Below, one piece after another: positions 27,115 to 35,959 of a stretch of DNA of 64,000 bases. Within the stretch, counting starts at the first letter, position 1, and the number at the start of each line of letters is the position of its first letter. The DNA lies in the NCBI GenBank assembly GCA_046329585.1, contig JAXLUI010000002.1, forward strand, positions 992,001 through 1,056,000, read 5' to 3'. This DNA comes from DLKC01 sp002478885. GTDB lineage: Bacteria > Bacteroidota > Bacteroidia > Chitinophagales > Chitinophagaceae. The notes under the pieces were generated by a model that was not told the DNA's origin, made no database searches, and saw nothing but the letters and a program-made list of their open reading frames with translations. The position numbers and the translations under genes were made by a program.

Positions 27115-27381
27115 ATGGAAATTTCCACATTGCAACAACTGGTAAAAGACAGGTATTTCGAAACCGATAATGCAAGAGGCATTTATCACACAGCTTTATG
27201 GTTTCATGAAGAAGTGGGCGAGCTTTCTTCTGCCATAGCAAAAGGCGACAAAGAAAATGCAAAAGAAGAATTTGCGGATGTTTTAATGTGGCTGCTAACG
27301 CTGGCCAATATTATGGAGATAAACATGGAAGATGCAATTGCCGCCTACCTGAAAGATCAGCGGAAGATGCCTTCAAAATGA
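27115..27381 (+). CDS. MazG-like nucleotide pyrophosphohydrolase
   Basis: Small all-helical protein of 88 residues of the MazG/dUTPase-like superfamily. The metal-binding acids follow the expected pattern: EEVGEL in the first helix, then KEEFADVLMW in the second (EExxE...ExxD). Single-domain members of this length hydrolyse non-canonical or damaged nucleoside triphosphates, or dCTP/dUTP, to the monophosphate. The frame is open from 27034, but that part lies in a repeat arm, so I start at ATG 27115 (MEISTLQQLVKDRYFE). The gene sits alone between two copies of the palindromic repeat. Confidence 0.8.
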   Translation: MEISTLQQLVKDRYFETDNARGIYHTALWFHEEVGELSSAIAKGDKENAKEEFADVLMWLLTLANIMEINMEDAIAAYLKDQRKMPSK

Positions 27382-27454
27382 TTGTGTATTGTCTTACGAT
27401 GTACAGGCTTGCAAACCATCAGCAGGTTCGGGAGCAGCCGCACCATGTTACAAA

Positions 27455-27486
27455 CGTACAAGTGAGTGACACAACCGGGATGCCAT
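27455..27486. repeat. Palindromic intergenic repeat, copy 9 (type B right arm)
   Basis: CGTACAAGTGAGTGACACAA followed by CCGGGATGCCATG. A weak left half (CAGCCGCACCATGTTAC) may precede it. Confidence 0.7.
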
Positions 27487-27545
27487 GAAATGCATAAGCC
27501 CGGAAACAAATTTGTTTTCCCAACTAGTTACTGTGTAAATAAAAA

Positions 27546-27577
27546 AAAAGCCGGAAACGCTGTTGTTCCCGGCTTTT
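27546..27577 (-). terminator. Intrinsic terminator of the M1 peptidase gene
   Basis: AAAAGCCGG (27546-27554) pairs with CCGGCTTTT (27569-27577). On the minus strand the stem is followed by a run of T (complement of A 27541-27549). It lies 16 bp past the stop codon. Confidence 0.85.
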
Positions 27578-27592
27578 GAGTGATGATGGCAA

Positions 27593-29548
27593 TTAATAGT
27601 CGGACCAGATATTGTTGTTCCTGTTTACATCAGGATAATTTTTATCGGGATCGATTACCACCCTGGTAATTTTGCTTGTTGAGTTTGTTCTAAACTTCCA
27701 GGTACCGCCATGTTGCCATATTTCTACCGGCAACATTTTACGGCTTGTGTTACCACCTGCTTCTGTAATTTCTACCGTTACAGGCATGGGTAATTGCTCT
27801 TTGTTTGCAATGGTAATGATGGCACCTTTTGCGGGATCTCCGCTGATGTAGGCAACGTCTTCAACTGACTGATCAATTTTCCATTGATTCATAAACCATC
27901 CGCGCCAGAACCAATCAAGCGTTTCTCCTGCATAGTTTTCCATACAATGAAAAAAGTCGTAAGGTGTCGGATGTTTGAATGCCCAGGTGTGCACATAATA
28001 ACTAAATGCGCTATCGAAACGGGCTTTACCCAAAACATTTTCGCGCAATAAGGTTAAACCAAGGGCCGGTTTGCTATAAGCGACATTGCCGAGGTTGCGC
28101 GGCTGCGTTACGTCGGGCACGGTTAAAATACTTTCTGAGCTATCGTTGAATAATCTTTTTGCAGATGACCAACGGTCGACTGGTTTTTTATCCTGGTATT
28201 CTCCTTTGTTAAAAGCGGTATCTGCAAGCGAGTTGATGAAGGTGTTAAAGCCTTCATCCATCCACGGAAATTTTCTTTCGTTGCTGCCAACGATCATCGG
28301 GAACCAATTGTGCCCAAACTCATGCGATGTAACACCCCACAGGCCACCCTTTTTGGCACGGGACCCGCAGAATACAATACCGGGATATTCCATGCCGCCA
28401 ACGATGCCCGCTACGTTGGTAGCAGCGGGATAAGAGAACTCGTATAAATAGTTTGAGTAAAATTCAATAGCAGCTTTTACATATTCTGTAGACCTTGCCC
28501 ACGCGCTGTCTGCCGCCACCTCAACAGGATAAACAGACATGGCCATAGATTTTTTACCCGATGGCAGATTAATTCTCGCCGCATCCCAAACAAATGCTGC
28601 AGATGATGCCCAGGCTACATCTCTTGTATTGATGCAACGGAATTTCCAGGTCAGTTGTTTTTTTGCAGGTCTTGAAGTTGAATCTGTAACTTCTGCGGCC
28701 GAACGGAGTATAACGGTAGCATCGCTGTTTTTTGCCGCTTCCCATCTTTTAAGTTGTTCTGCCGTAAGTACATCTTTGGGGTTGAGTAATTCACCTGAGC
28801 CGACAATGATCTGGCTGGCAGGTGCAGTAATACTATAATCGATATTACCGTATTCCAGGTAAAATTCACCCTGGCCGAGGTAAGGCAACGTGTTCCACCC
28901 ATTTACGTTATCATATACGCACATGCGTGGATACCACTGTGCAATTTCGTCTATCCAACCATTTTTTGTTTTTAACCGACCCATCCTGTCTGTACCATAT
29001 TCTGGAATAGCAAAGCTGAAAGCAATTTTAAACTGGACCGTTCCCCCGCCAGCTTTAAGCGCATCTGCGAGCTTTATCTGCATGCGGCTGTCGGTAACAC
29101 TATAATTAGCGGACTGTAATTTCCCGTTTGTTATTAGGCTTACAGACTGCAGCGCATAGCCGCCGTCGAATGCGTTTCTGTTGGCCCAACGCCCTCCGGA
29201 GATGGCTGTTGCAGCTACTCCTCTTGATTGAAGGCTATAGATATTCTGATCAAGCTGCAACCATACAAAAGACAAAGCCTGCGGGCTGTTGTTGGTATAA
29301 GTAATGGTAACAACACCCTTTACGTTTTGTATAGAATCGTCCAGTGTGGCTTCAATGTTATAGTCGGCGCGATTTTGCCAGTACTCGGGCCCGGGAGTAC
29401 CATCGGCGGCCCTTACTTTGTCGCCGTATGCCGGATAGAAAAGTGGGGCGAAAGCCTCATGTTGGTCATAGTTAGCCGTTTGCGCAAAACTGTTTGCGCC
29501 ACTCATCAAAGCAAAAGATAAGAAACACTTCTTTGCAATTGTCATCAT
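27593..29548 (-). CDS. Secreted M1-family metallopeptidase
   Basis: Zinc aminopeptidase of the M1 (gluzincin) family, 651 residues from the chosen start. It has a signal peptide (KKCFLSFALMSGANSFAQ), an N-terminal beta-sandwich domain, the substrate-binding loop GGMEYPG at about 384-390 in place of GAMEN, and the zinc site HEFGH at 409-413 with the third ligand 19 residues on in WMDEGFNTF (Glu432). It probably trims peptides in the periplasm or on the cell surface. The frame is open 23 codons further, but the first ATG pair at 29548/29545 gives a proper signal peptide and follows a good promoter by about 40 bp. Confidence 0.9.
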   Translation of the reverse strand: MMTIAKKCFLSFALMSGANSFAQTANYDQHEAFAPLFYPAYGDKVRAADGTPGPEYWQNRADYNIEATLDDSIQNVKGVVTITYTNNSPQALSFVWLQLDQNIYSLQSRGVAATAISGGRWANRNAFDGGYALQSVSLITNGKLQSANYSVTDSRMQIKLADALKAGGGTVQFKIAFSFAIPEYGTDRMGRLKTKNGWIDEIAQWYPRMCVYDNVNGWNTLPYLGQGEFYLEYGNIDYSITAPASQIIVGSGELLNPKDVLTAEQLKRWEAAKNSDATVILRSAAEVTDSTSRPAKKQLTWKFRCINTRDVAWASSAAFVWDAARINLPSGKKSMAMSVYPVEVAADSAWARSTEYVKAAIEFYSNYLYEFSYPAATNVAGIVGGMEYPGIVFCGSRAKKGGLWGVTSHEFGHNWFPMIVGSNERKFPWMDEGFNTFINSLADTAFNKGEYQDKKPVDRWSSAKRLFNDSSESILTVPDVTQPRNLGNVAYSKPALGLTLLRENVLGKARFDSAFSYYVHTWAFKHPTPYDFFHCMENYAGETLDWFWRGWFMNQWKIDQSVEDVAYISGDPAKGAIITIANKEQLPMPVTVEITEAGGNTSRKMLPVEIWQHGGTWKFRTNSTSKITRVVIDPDKNYPDVNRNNNIWSDY

Positions 29549-29588
29549 GTGATTATAGTTAAGATAAAAAATGGCATGCAGGAAGTGG

Positions 29589-29618
29589 CAAATGTAAAGA
29601 CCTAATTTGAACAACAAA
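29589..29618 (-). promoter_or_regulatory. Bacteroidota housekeeping promoter of the M1 peptidase gene
   Basis: On the minus strand TTTG (29618-29615), an 18-bp spacer and TACATTTG (29596-29589) match the -33 TTTG / -7 TAnnTTTG consensus completely. The predicted leader is about 35 nt. Confidence 0.75.
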
Positions 29619-29895
29619 TGAGAACATAACTATTTTATCTTATCGTGTTGAAGTTGCCGGAGTGTTGATGATCAGAGCGCTGCCCCGGGGCACAATCTAT
29701 ATATTTTCGGACATGGCTGATCGAAAAACTGCAGACGGTATCGTACCTAGTAATGTTCTGAAATTAAGCGCTGTTGTCTGGCGGGGAATTTATATACTTA
29801 GTCTAAGATATCAAATGCAAATAGTCAAAAAGAAAATAGTGGTGATCCGATAAGCGATTAATCTTTTTGTGCTTTTTTGTCATTCCGGTAAATGG

Positions 29896-29920
29896 AGACT
29901 AATGATTAACTTAGTTGTCT
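29896..29920. promoter_or_regulatory. Imperfect dyad before the DUF1080 gene
   Basis: AGACTAA (29896-29902) faces TTAGTTGTCT (29911-29920), and a perfect CTTAGTCTAAG dyad stands at 29797-29807. Together these half-sites of TTAGTCT type could bind a regulator of the DUF1080-oxidoreductase pair. Weak evidence. Confidence 0.3.
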
Positions 29921-29932
29921 ACAATCAGCTGT

Positions 29933-30649
29933 ATGAAAAAGGGCATCATTATCCTCCTTGCTTTTTACTGTGTAAGCATTCATCTCGACGCGCAAACAAA
30001 TACCCTTACTGCAAAAGAAAAGCAGGAAGGCTGGCACCTGCTATTTAATGGAAAAGATCTAAAAGGCTGGCATTCTTACGGGTTGCCAGCGCCCGGCAAA
30101 GCATGGCAGGTACAAGATGGTGTTATTGCACTAGATAAAAATGCACAAAGTGTTGATGAAGACCTTGCCGACCTGACAACGGATGAAGAATTTGACAATT
30201 TTGATCTTAAGGTGGAATTCAAAACCGGCGATTGCGCCAACAGCGGCATTATGTTTTACGTGCATGAATCGGCGCAATACCTGAATGCCTGGGAAACGGG
30301 CCCGGAAATGCAAATCGATGATGTTATATGTGGGCCCGACCACCTTTCGAAAATGAACAGGGCCGGCACTTTATACGATCTTTTTGCAGTGGATTCTGAA
30401 TATGTAAAAGCCGCAAATACCTGGTATGAGTTTGAAATAAAAGCCAACAAAGGTCACCTGCAATTATTTGAAGACGGGCACAAGGTTGTAGACGCCTATA
30501 TGTGGACTGATGAATGGAAGAGATTGATTGCAGCCACTAAGTTTATAGAGATGCCCAATTTCGGAACATTTAAGAAAGGGCATATAGCCTTACAGGGAAC
30601 AGAAAATGGCAAAGTTTGGTTCAGGAATATCAGGATAAGAAGACTTTAA
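29933..30649 (+). CDS. DUF1080 protein (3-keto-disaccharide hydrolase family)
   Basis: Exported protein of 238 residues. The signal peptide (KKGIIILLAFYCVSIHLDAQ) is followed by the family signature EGWHLLFNGKDLKGWHSY and a concanavalin-like fold with FKTGDCANSGIMFYVHE, and a C-terminal strand GHIALQGTENGKVWFRNIRI. Family members act on glycosides after C3 oxidation, releasing the aglycone or sugar by hydrolysis or elimination. The ATG at 29933 is preferred to the upstream 29915 because it begins the signal peptide. The oxidoreductase gene 71 bp downstream on the same strand is a natural partner that could make the keto substrate (inference). Confidence 0.85.
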   Translation: MKKGIIILLAFYCVSIHLDAQTNTLTAKEKQEGWHLLFNGKDLKGWHSYGLPAPGKAWQVQDGVIALDKNAQSVDEDLADLTTDEEFDNFDLKVEFKTGDCANSGIMFYVHESAQYLNAWETGPEMQIDDVICGPDHLSKMNRAGTLYDLFAVDSEYVKAANTWYEFEIKANKGHLQLFEDGHKVVDAYMWTDEWKRLIAATKFIEMPNFGTFKKGHIALQGTENGKVWFRNIRIRRL

Positions 30650-30720
30650 CCCAGCAACCGGATATGAAAAGCGCGCTGCCATTACAGGTTGTTTTTTATT
30701 AGCTTTTGAAATCTGCCACC

Positions 30721-32229
30721 ATGAAAGAAAATTCCGTTAACAAAACCACCCGTAAAAGTTTTATTAAAAACGCCGCGCTCGCCACAGCAGGGTTTTATAT
30801 TGTTCCAAGGCATGTCCTCGGCAAAGGGTTTACTGCTCCGAGCGATAAGCTGTATATAGCAGCCATAGGTTGTGGCGGAGAAGGCGAAAATGATATTCAC
30901 CATTATGCAACGGCACCGAAGAAGAATGCAACGATCGCGTTTCTCTGCGATGTTGACGACCGGATGGCCGCGCCGCGCCGGAAAGAATTTCCAAAGGCAG
31001 GTTTTTATTACGACTGGCGCGAGCTGTTTGAAAAAGAGCATAAAAATTTTGACGCCGTTTCTGTTGCCATTCCCGACCATAACCACGCCATTGTTGGTTT
31101 AAGCGCCATGCAATTGCGTAAACACCTGTATTTGCAAAAGCCGCTTACACATGATATTTACGAGGCACGCATTCTTACGCAAGCCTCATCAAAATATAAA
31201 GTGGTTACACAAATGGGCGACCAGGGTGCATCGTGCGATGGCATGCGCACCATGAGGGAATGGTTTGAAGCGGGCCTTATCGGCGATATACAAACCGTTT
31301 ACAACTGGACCAACCGGCCGGTATGGCCGCAGGGCATTCCCTGGCCCGGTAAATCTTCGCCGGTACCCAAAGAATTGAAATGGGACCTATGGCTGGGCAC
31401 CGCCCAATACTGCGATTATTTTGACAATCTTGTGCCATTCAATTGGCGTGGCTGGTGGCGTTTCGGAACCGGTGCATTGGGCGATATGGCGTGCCACATT
31501 ATTGGCCCCGCATTCAAGTTGCTCGAGTTGGGTTATCCGACAGAAGTTACCTGTAGCGCCAGCACCGTTTATTCGGGCATCTTTAAAGAAGCGGATTTTC
31601 CTGAAAGTATTCCGCCATCGAGCAAGCTTTGTTATAAGTTCAAATTAAAAGACGGGCGTGACCTGAAATTATACTGGATGGATGGTGGCATCGTTCCCGA
31701 CCGTCCCGACGAACTTGATGCTGATGTAAACATGAACGAAGCTTTGGCTGATGTGCCCGAAGAAAACGATTATGAAGGTGGCAGTTTATTTATCGGCAGC
31801 AAAGGAAAAGTGTCATGTGGCTGGGGTGGAAGCCATCCGCGGTTGTTGCCGCTTTCGTTGAATAAAGACGTGAATGTTCCCAAAAAATATCCCCGTGTCG
31901 AGGGCGATATGGATGGCCACTGGTGGCAATGGATTGATGCATGCATTGCGGGTTATGGCAATGCCCAGGTCGATTCCCCGTTTGAAGGTTATGCCGGCCC
32001 CCTTACAGAGACTGTGCTTATGGGCAACCTGTTGCTGCGCAGTTTTAACCTTCGCAAAACAGTCAAAAGAAAAGATGCAGTTTATGGCGAACAGGAAGAT
32101 CATGAAACGCCGGGCAGGTATATCGCTTATAAATGGGACGGCGAAAATATGCGCATCACCAATTTTGAGGCAGCTAACCAGTTTGTGAAAAGAACCTACC
32201 GCGAAGGCTGGGGTGAATTGACATTGTAA
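30721..32229 (+). CDS. Exported Gfo/Idh/MocA-family oxidoreductase
   Basis: NAD(P)-dependent sugar oxidoreductase of 502 residues. The N-terminus (RKSFIKNAALATAGFYIV) is a Tat-like signal with a single Arg. The Rossmann motif is AAIGCGGEGEND at about 43-54. The usual EKP is LQKP (YLQKPLTHD), as common in the exported Bacteroidota subgroup. A C-terminal alpha/beta domain follows (about 170-502), with WRFGTGALGDMACHI and GGSLFIGSKGKVSCG. It may oxidise C3 of a glycoside or reduce the keto product, next to the DUF1080 gene. An upstream TTG at 30706 is possible, but ATG at 30721 fits the signal better. Confidence 0.88.
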   Translation: MKENSVNKTTRKSFIKNAALATAGFYIVPRHVLGKGFTAPSDKLYIAAIGCGGEGENDIHHYATAPKKNATIAFLCDVDDRMAAPRRKEFPKAGFYYDWRELFEKEHKNFDAVSVAIPDHNHAIVGLSAMQLRKHLYLQKPLTHDIYEARILTQASSKYKVVTQMGDQGASCDGMRTMREWFEAGLIGDIQTVYNWTNRPVWPQGIPWPGKSSPVPKELKWDLWLGTAQYCDYFDNLVPFNWRGWWRFGTGALGDMACHIIGPAFKLLELGYPTEVTCSASTVYSGIFKEADFPESIPPSSKLCYKFKLKDGRDLKLYWMDGGIVPDRPDELDADVNMNEALADVPEENDYEGGSLFIGSKGKVSCGWGGSHPRLLPLSLNKDVNVPKKYPRVEGDMDGHWWQWIDACIAGYGNAQVDSPFEGYAGPLTETVLMGNLLLRSFNLRKTVKRKDAVYGEQEDHETPGRYIAYKWDGENMRITNFEAANQFVKRTYREGWGELTL

Positions 32230-32277
32230 ACGCTAACTACGGAATTATTTATGGCGGACTATTGAACGGCTATTGAG

Positions 32278-32301
32278 CTTCGTTGTGTCACTCACTTGTA
32301 C
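32278..32301. repeat. Palindromic intergenic repeat, copy 10 (type B left arm)
   Basis: CTTCGTTGTGTCACTCACTT followed by GTAC; no clear right arm. It lies between the oxidoreductase and the XRE gene. Confidence 0.7.
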
Positions 32302-32356
32302 TTCCTGTACAGTATGCAGCAGCTAAACAGAACAGCTTTGGCAGGCAGGTGTTTAA

Positions 32357-32581
32357 TTAAAAGAGTTCGTTAATGGGGACTTCCAGCACGACGGAAATTT
32401 TGTGCAGGGTAAAAACGGTTGGATTAGAGAGGCCGGCTTCCAGTTTTGAGATACTGGACTTCTGCATATAGCAACGCTCCGCCAATTGAAGCTGCGACAT
32501 TTTTTTTTCAATTCTAAGTTTCCTGATTAGTTTACCAGAATGCAGCATTTGTGCTGCGAAGGCATTGTTATTATCACCCAT
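32357..32581 (-). CDS. XRE-family helix-turn-helix regulator
   Basis: 74-residue protein consisting of one Cro/C1-type HTH: GKLIRKLRIEKKMSQLQLAE (helices 1 and 2), then RCYMQKSSISKLEAGLSNPT (recognition helix region), and a final helix TLHKISVVLEVPINELF. There is no ligand or dimerisation domain. It is transcribed away from the kinase gene at 32962; the 380-bp gap between them holds two equal dyads and a 12-bp tandem repeat that could be its sites. Free-standing regulators of this size are often autoregulatory. Confidence 0.85.
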   Translation of the reverse strand: MGDNNNAFAAQMLHSGKLIRKLRIEKKMSQLQLAERCYMQKSSISKLEAGLSNPTVFTLHKISVVLEVPINELF

Positions 32582-32710
32582 ATCTTAAAGCTACGTACAG
32601 TGTGTGTTTTTTTATATGACAGGTAACATGCAGGCGACATGAGTTTCATCATTTAACCTGTTTAACCGTATCAAAATAAATGTAAAACAAATAGGCCTGA
32701 AAGTGAAATT

Positions 32711-32728
32711 GTTGTAATTATCGACAAC
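32711..32728. promoter_or_regulatory. Dyad GTTGT-N8-ACAAC, site 1
   Basis: Perfect 5-bp arms with an 8-bp spacer in the XRE/kinase divergent region. The same dyad recurs 162 bp away. Confidence 0.35.
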
Positions 32729-32754
32729 CTTACCAAGGCAAAGCCACTTTGTGC

Positions 32755-32778
32755 AAGCGCTAACATAAGCACTAACAC
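32755..32778 (+). repeat. 12-bp tandem direct repeat in the XRE/kinase gap
   Basis: AAGCGCTAACAT is followed directly by AAGCACTAACAC, 10 of 12 identical. Possibly a regulator site. Confidence 0.4.
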
Positions 32779-32872
32779 AGTTTCCTGACATGGGGCCATT
32801 CCATTATAAAAAAGATGGCACAATTACTGCCCCGAAAAAAGCAGGTTTTTTTTTGAAAAAAAACACTCACTT

Positions 32873-32890
32873 GTTGTTTTTTATTACAAC
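32873..32890. promoter_or_regulatory. Dyad GTTGT-N8-ACAAC, site 2
   Basis: Second copy of the dyad, with the same arm and spacer length as at 32711, 72 bp before the kinase start. Confidence 0.35.
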
Positions 32891-32961
32891 CTTTGTTTAA
32901 GCATTTTCTTCTGAATGGTTTTTTATATTAAGCAAAGTTTTCTTTCTTATTTATTGATCCC

Positions 32962-35316
32962 ATGGAAGAGATTTACCAATTTTTCAGTAAGTTATTTGAT
33001 AGCAGCGATTGGCCTCCCCGTTGGCACTGTGGCAATTGGACAGGCTTCGAAGGATGGCTGTATCTTATAAGCGATCTCCTTATCTGGTCGGCCTATTTTG
33101 CCATACCTGTTACGATCATTAAATATATTTCCCGCCGGCAGCATCCAAAATTTGTAAGACTTTATTTTTTATTTGCGGCCTTTATACTCGCCTGTGGCGC
33201 TACTCATTTCCTCGACGCTTTTGCCTTCTGGATTCCCATGTACAGGCTAAGTGCTTTGGTGAGGTTTATCACAGCCGCAATCAGTTGGACAACCGTGTTT
33301 TTCATTGTAAAGTACCTTCCCATTCTTTTTTCACTAAAAACGCCCGACGATCTCGAAACCGAGATAAGCCAACGTATAAAGTCAGAAGAAAAATTCAGAG
33401 GGTTACTGGAGGCTGCGCCGGATGCGATTGTTATTTCGAACGAAAAAGGCGAGATCATACTGATCAACCGACAGGCTGAAAAATTATTTGGTTATACAAA
33501 GGAGGAACTAGCGGGCAAACCCGTGGAAATGCTTGTTCCTGCGGAATTGCGCAACAGGCATATCGCCGATCGCAGCGATTACTTCGTGAATCCTAAAGTA
33601 AGAGCAATGGGTGCAGGCCTGGAGCTTTTAGCTGTAAGAAAAGATGGCGCCAAAGTTCCGGTTGAAATAAGCCTCTCCCCGCTTGTTACAGAAGAAGGCA
33701 TCCTTATATCGGCAGCAATAAGAGATATAACAGCGCGCAAGCAGCTGGAAGAAAAGCTAAAAAAGGTAAACCGGGACCACGAGTTGCTGGTACGCAATGT
33801 AAAGGATTATGCGATTTTTATGCTTGACAAAGACGGCCTTATCGCAAGCTGGAACAGTGGCGCCGAAAATATAAAAGGATACAATGCGGCAGAAATCATT
33901 GGAAAACCGATGGACATTTTTTATACCATGGAAGACCGGCAGCGTGGCGAACCAAAAAGGATTTTGCAAATGGCGCTGGAACGGGGAAGTTTTGAGGCCG
34001 AAGGCTGGCGTTTGAAAAAGGATGGTACTGCCTTTTGGGCGAATGTTGCCTTAACGGCTTTATATGATGAGGAAGGCATGCTATACGGCTATGCCAAAGT
34101 AACAAAAGATATAACGGAAAAAAGAAAGGCCGAAGCATACACGCGGTTCCTGGCAACGATCGCTGATAGCATACAGGATCCTGTTATTTCAACAGACAGC
34201 AACCTGCTGATCAATAAATGGAATGAATCGGCAGAGGCGTTGCTTGAATGGAAGGCAGAGGAAGTGATTGCGAAAGAAACCGCGGCGATATTAAAAACCA
34301 TCTATCCATCAGAGACAAGAGAACAAATCCTCGCTTCTTTTGAGGAAAAAGGGTATTGGCAGGGAGAAGTTATTTACCACACAAAATCCGGCAAACCGTT
34401 GCATGTACTCGCCACCGCATCGAGGCTAAAGGATGCAGATGGTAATATTACCGGCAACCTAATACTGGCCAAGGACATAACCGAGCGAAAAAAAGCGGAA
34501 GCAGCGTTAAGCAAGTTCAATGAAGAACTGGAACAGCGTGTTAAAGACAGGACAGCCGACATCAGAAAAAAAGAAGCGGAAAACCGGCTGCTGAATGAGC
34601 AGTTAGAAATGAAGGTTATCGAACGAACCAAACAACTCGAAACAGCCAATAAGGAACTGGAAGCCTTCTCGTATTCTGTGTCGCATGATTTGCGTGCACC
34701 ACTCAGAGCCATCAGTGGTTATTCCAAAATACTGGAGGAAGACTATGGCTCAATCCTTGATGCGGAAGGTAAAAGGATCATTGATGCCGTTATTGCCAAT
34801 TCGAAAAGAATGGGGTTATTAATTGACGATTTGCTAAGGTTTTCAAAGATGGCCAGGATGAGTGTCCAGCCTTTTAGCGTAGATATGTATTCGATAGTGA
34901 GCGAATGCGTCAAAGAACTGGTGACCGACACTTCCAACATGCGGATAAATATAGATCCCAATCTTCCTGAAGCGAATGTCGACCATGCAATGATCAAACA
35001 GGTCTGGATAAACCTGATAAGCAATGCGATAAAATATTCGGCAAAAAAAACATCACCACTCATTGAGATCGGGTATAAAAAAGAAAACGGGGTGAACATC
35101 TATTTTATCCGTGATAACGGAGCCGGTTTTAATATGAAATATGCCAACAAATTATTTGGAGTTTTTCAGCGCTTGCACGGTCATGATGAATTTGATGGCA
35201 CGGGTGTTGGGTTAGCGCTGGTAAGCCGCATTATACACAAGCATAATGGATTGGTTTGGGGCGAAGGGGAAGAGGGAGTTGGTGCCACATTTTATTTTAG
35301 TCTTCCCGCGACTTAA
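32962..35316 (+). CDS. Membrane PAS histidine kinase with ETR1-like ethylene-binding domain
   Basis: 784-residue sensor kinase. Residues 33-120 form three membrane helices that match the plant ETR1 ethylene-binding domain: Asp38, Tyr45, Ile48, Pro49, Cys78 and His82 (ISDLLIWSAYFAIP and ACGATHFLD) have exactly the spacing of ETR1 Asp25, Tyr32, Ile35, Pro36, Cys65 and His69. Cys and His are the copper ligands in ETR1. Three PAS domains follow (about 145-260, 275-390, 395-510), then a coiled coil, a HisKA domain with His575 in YSVSHDLRAPLRAISGYSKI, and an HATPase (NLISNAIKYS, DNGAGFN, GTGVGLAL). The kinase end is of the bacteriophytochrome type, which pairs with single-domain Rcp1 regulators; one follows 11 bp downstream. 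Confidence 0.9.
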   Translation: MEEIYQFFSKLFDSSDWPPRWHCGNWTGFEGWLYLISDLLIWSAYFAIPVTIIKYISRRQHPKFVRLYFLFAAFILACGATHFLDAFAFWIPMYRLSALVRFITAAISWTTVFFIVKYLPILFSLKTPDDLETEISQRIKSEEKFRGLLEAAPDAIVISNEKGEIILINRQAEKLFGYTKEELAGKPVEMLVPAELRNRHIADRSDYFVNPKVRAMGAGLELLAVRKDGAKVPVEISLSPLVTEEGILISAAIRDITARKQLEEKLKKVNRDHELLVRNVKDYAIFMLDKDGLIASWNSGAENIKGYNAAEIIGKPMDIFYTMEDRQRGEPKRILQMALERGSFEAEGWRLKKDGTAFWANVALTALYDEEGMLYGYAKVTKDITEKRKAEAYTRFLATIADSIQDPVISTDSNLLINKWNESAEALLEWKAEEVIAKETAAILKTIYPSETREQILASFEEKGYWQGEVIYHTKSGKPLHVLATASRLKDADGNITGNLILAKDITERKKAEAALSKFNEELEQRVKDRTADIRKKEAENRLLNEQLEMKVIERTKQLETANKELEAFSYSVSHDLRAPLRAISGYSKILEEDYGSILDAEGKRIIDAVIANSKRMGLLIDDLLRFSKMARMSVQPFSVDMYSIVSECVKELVTDTSNMRINIDPNLPEANVDHAMIKQVWINLISNAIKYSAKKTSPLIEIGYKKENGVNIYFIRDNGAGFNMKYANKLFGVFQRLHGHDEFDGTGVGLALVSRIIHKHNGLVWGEGEEGVGATFYFSLPAT

Positions 35317-35327
35317 AAATATAACTT

Positions 35328-35762
35328 ATGAACAAACAGGTGGAGATCTTATTGGCCGAAGACAATGCCAGTGATGCAGAGCTAACCATCAGGGCATTAA
35401 GAAAAGCCAACCTTGCCGGCAAGTTGTTTCATGTTAAGGATGGAGCTGAAGCTTTGGATTTTGTATTTGCCAGGGGCAATTTTTCGGACCGTTCTCCGAC
35501 CGATTTACCGAAGCTGATTTTACTGGATATCAAGATGCCAAAAGTAGACGGAATAGAGGTGCTGAGACAGGTTAAGTCAGACGAGTTTACCAGGATAATT
35601 CCGGTAGTGATCATGACCTCATCGAAAGAAGAACAGGATATTATCAGCAGCTATCAACTCGGCGTGAATAGTTATGTAGTTAAGCCTGTTGAATTTGAAA
35701 ACTTTGCAAGGGCTGTAACTGAATTGGGACTTTACTGGCTTTTAATGAACCAGGCACCATAA
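35328..35762 (+). CDS. Single-domain response regulator, Rcp1/CheY-like
   Basis: 144-residue receiver domain with no output domain. Acidic pocket AEDNASD at 10-16, phospho-acceptor Asp67 in LLDIKMPKVDG, Thr/Ser in VVIMTSSKEE and the conserved Lys in SYVVKPVEF. The long loop between beta strands and the YWLLMNQ end are typical of Rcp1-type partners of phytochrome-like kinases. It is 11 bp behind the ethylene-domain kinase, so the two form an operon and probably a phosphotransfer pair. The target is unknown; these proteins can pass phosphate on or act by binding. Confidence 0.92.
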   Translation: MNKQVEILLAEDNASDAELTIRALRKANLAGKLFHVKDGAEALDFVFARGNFSDRSPTDLPKLILLDIKMPKVDGIEVLRQVKSDEFTRIIPVVIMTSSKEEQDIISSYQLGVNSYVVKPVEFENFARAVTELGLYWLLMNQAP

Positions 35763-35820
35763 AAGCCAAAGGGCATTACCGATGCCAGTAGCCATAAACA
35801 GATGCCATAATGTTTGCTGT

Positions 35821-35854
35821 TGAAGTGATTGCGACGCAACGAAGATAACCATGG
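35821..35854. repeat. Palindromic intergenic repeat, copy 11 (right arm)
   Basis: TGAAGTGATTGCGACGCAAC followed by GAAGATAACCATGG; a type A/B mixed right arm without a clear left arm. Confidence 0.65.
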
Positions 35855-35959
35855 AATACTGCTGCTGGTATTACCTGTATTTAGCGGATAGCTGACGTTT
35901 ACCTAATGCTTGCAGTAGGCTACGATCTCTGCTATCAGCCATTTTTTAATCGTACACTG

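Noticed and set aside
29662..29853. 63-codon plus-strand frame before the DUF1080 gene
   Set aside because: No ribosome-binding site, no family resemblance, and unusual composition; more likely noncoding.
32846..32863. T9-G-A8 palindrome before the kinase gene
   Set aside because: Low-complexity A/T run; could be an UP-like element or a weak hairpin, but is not specific enough to call.
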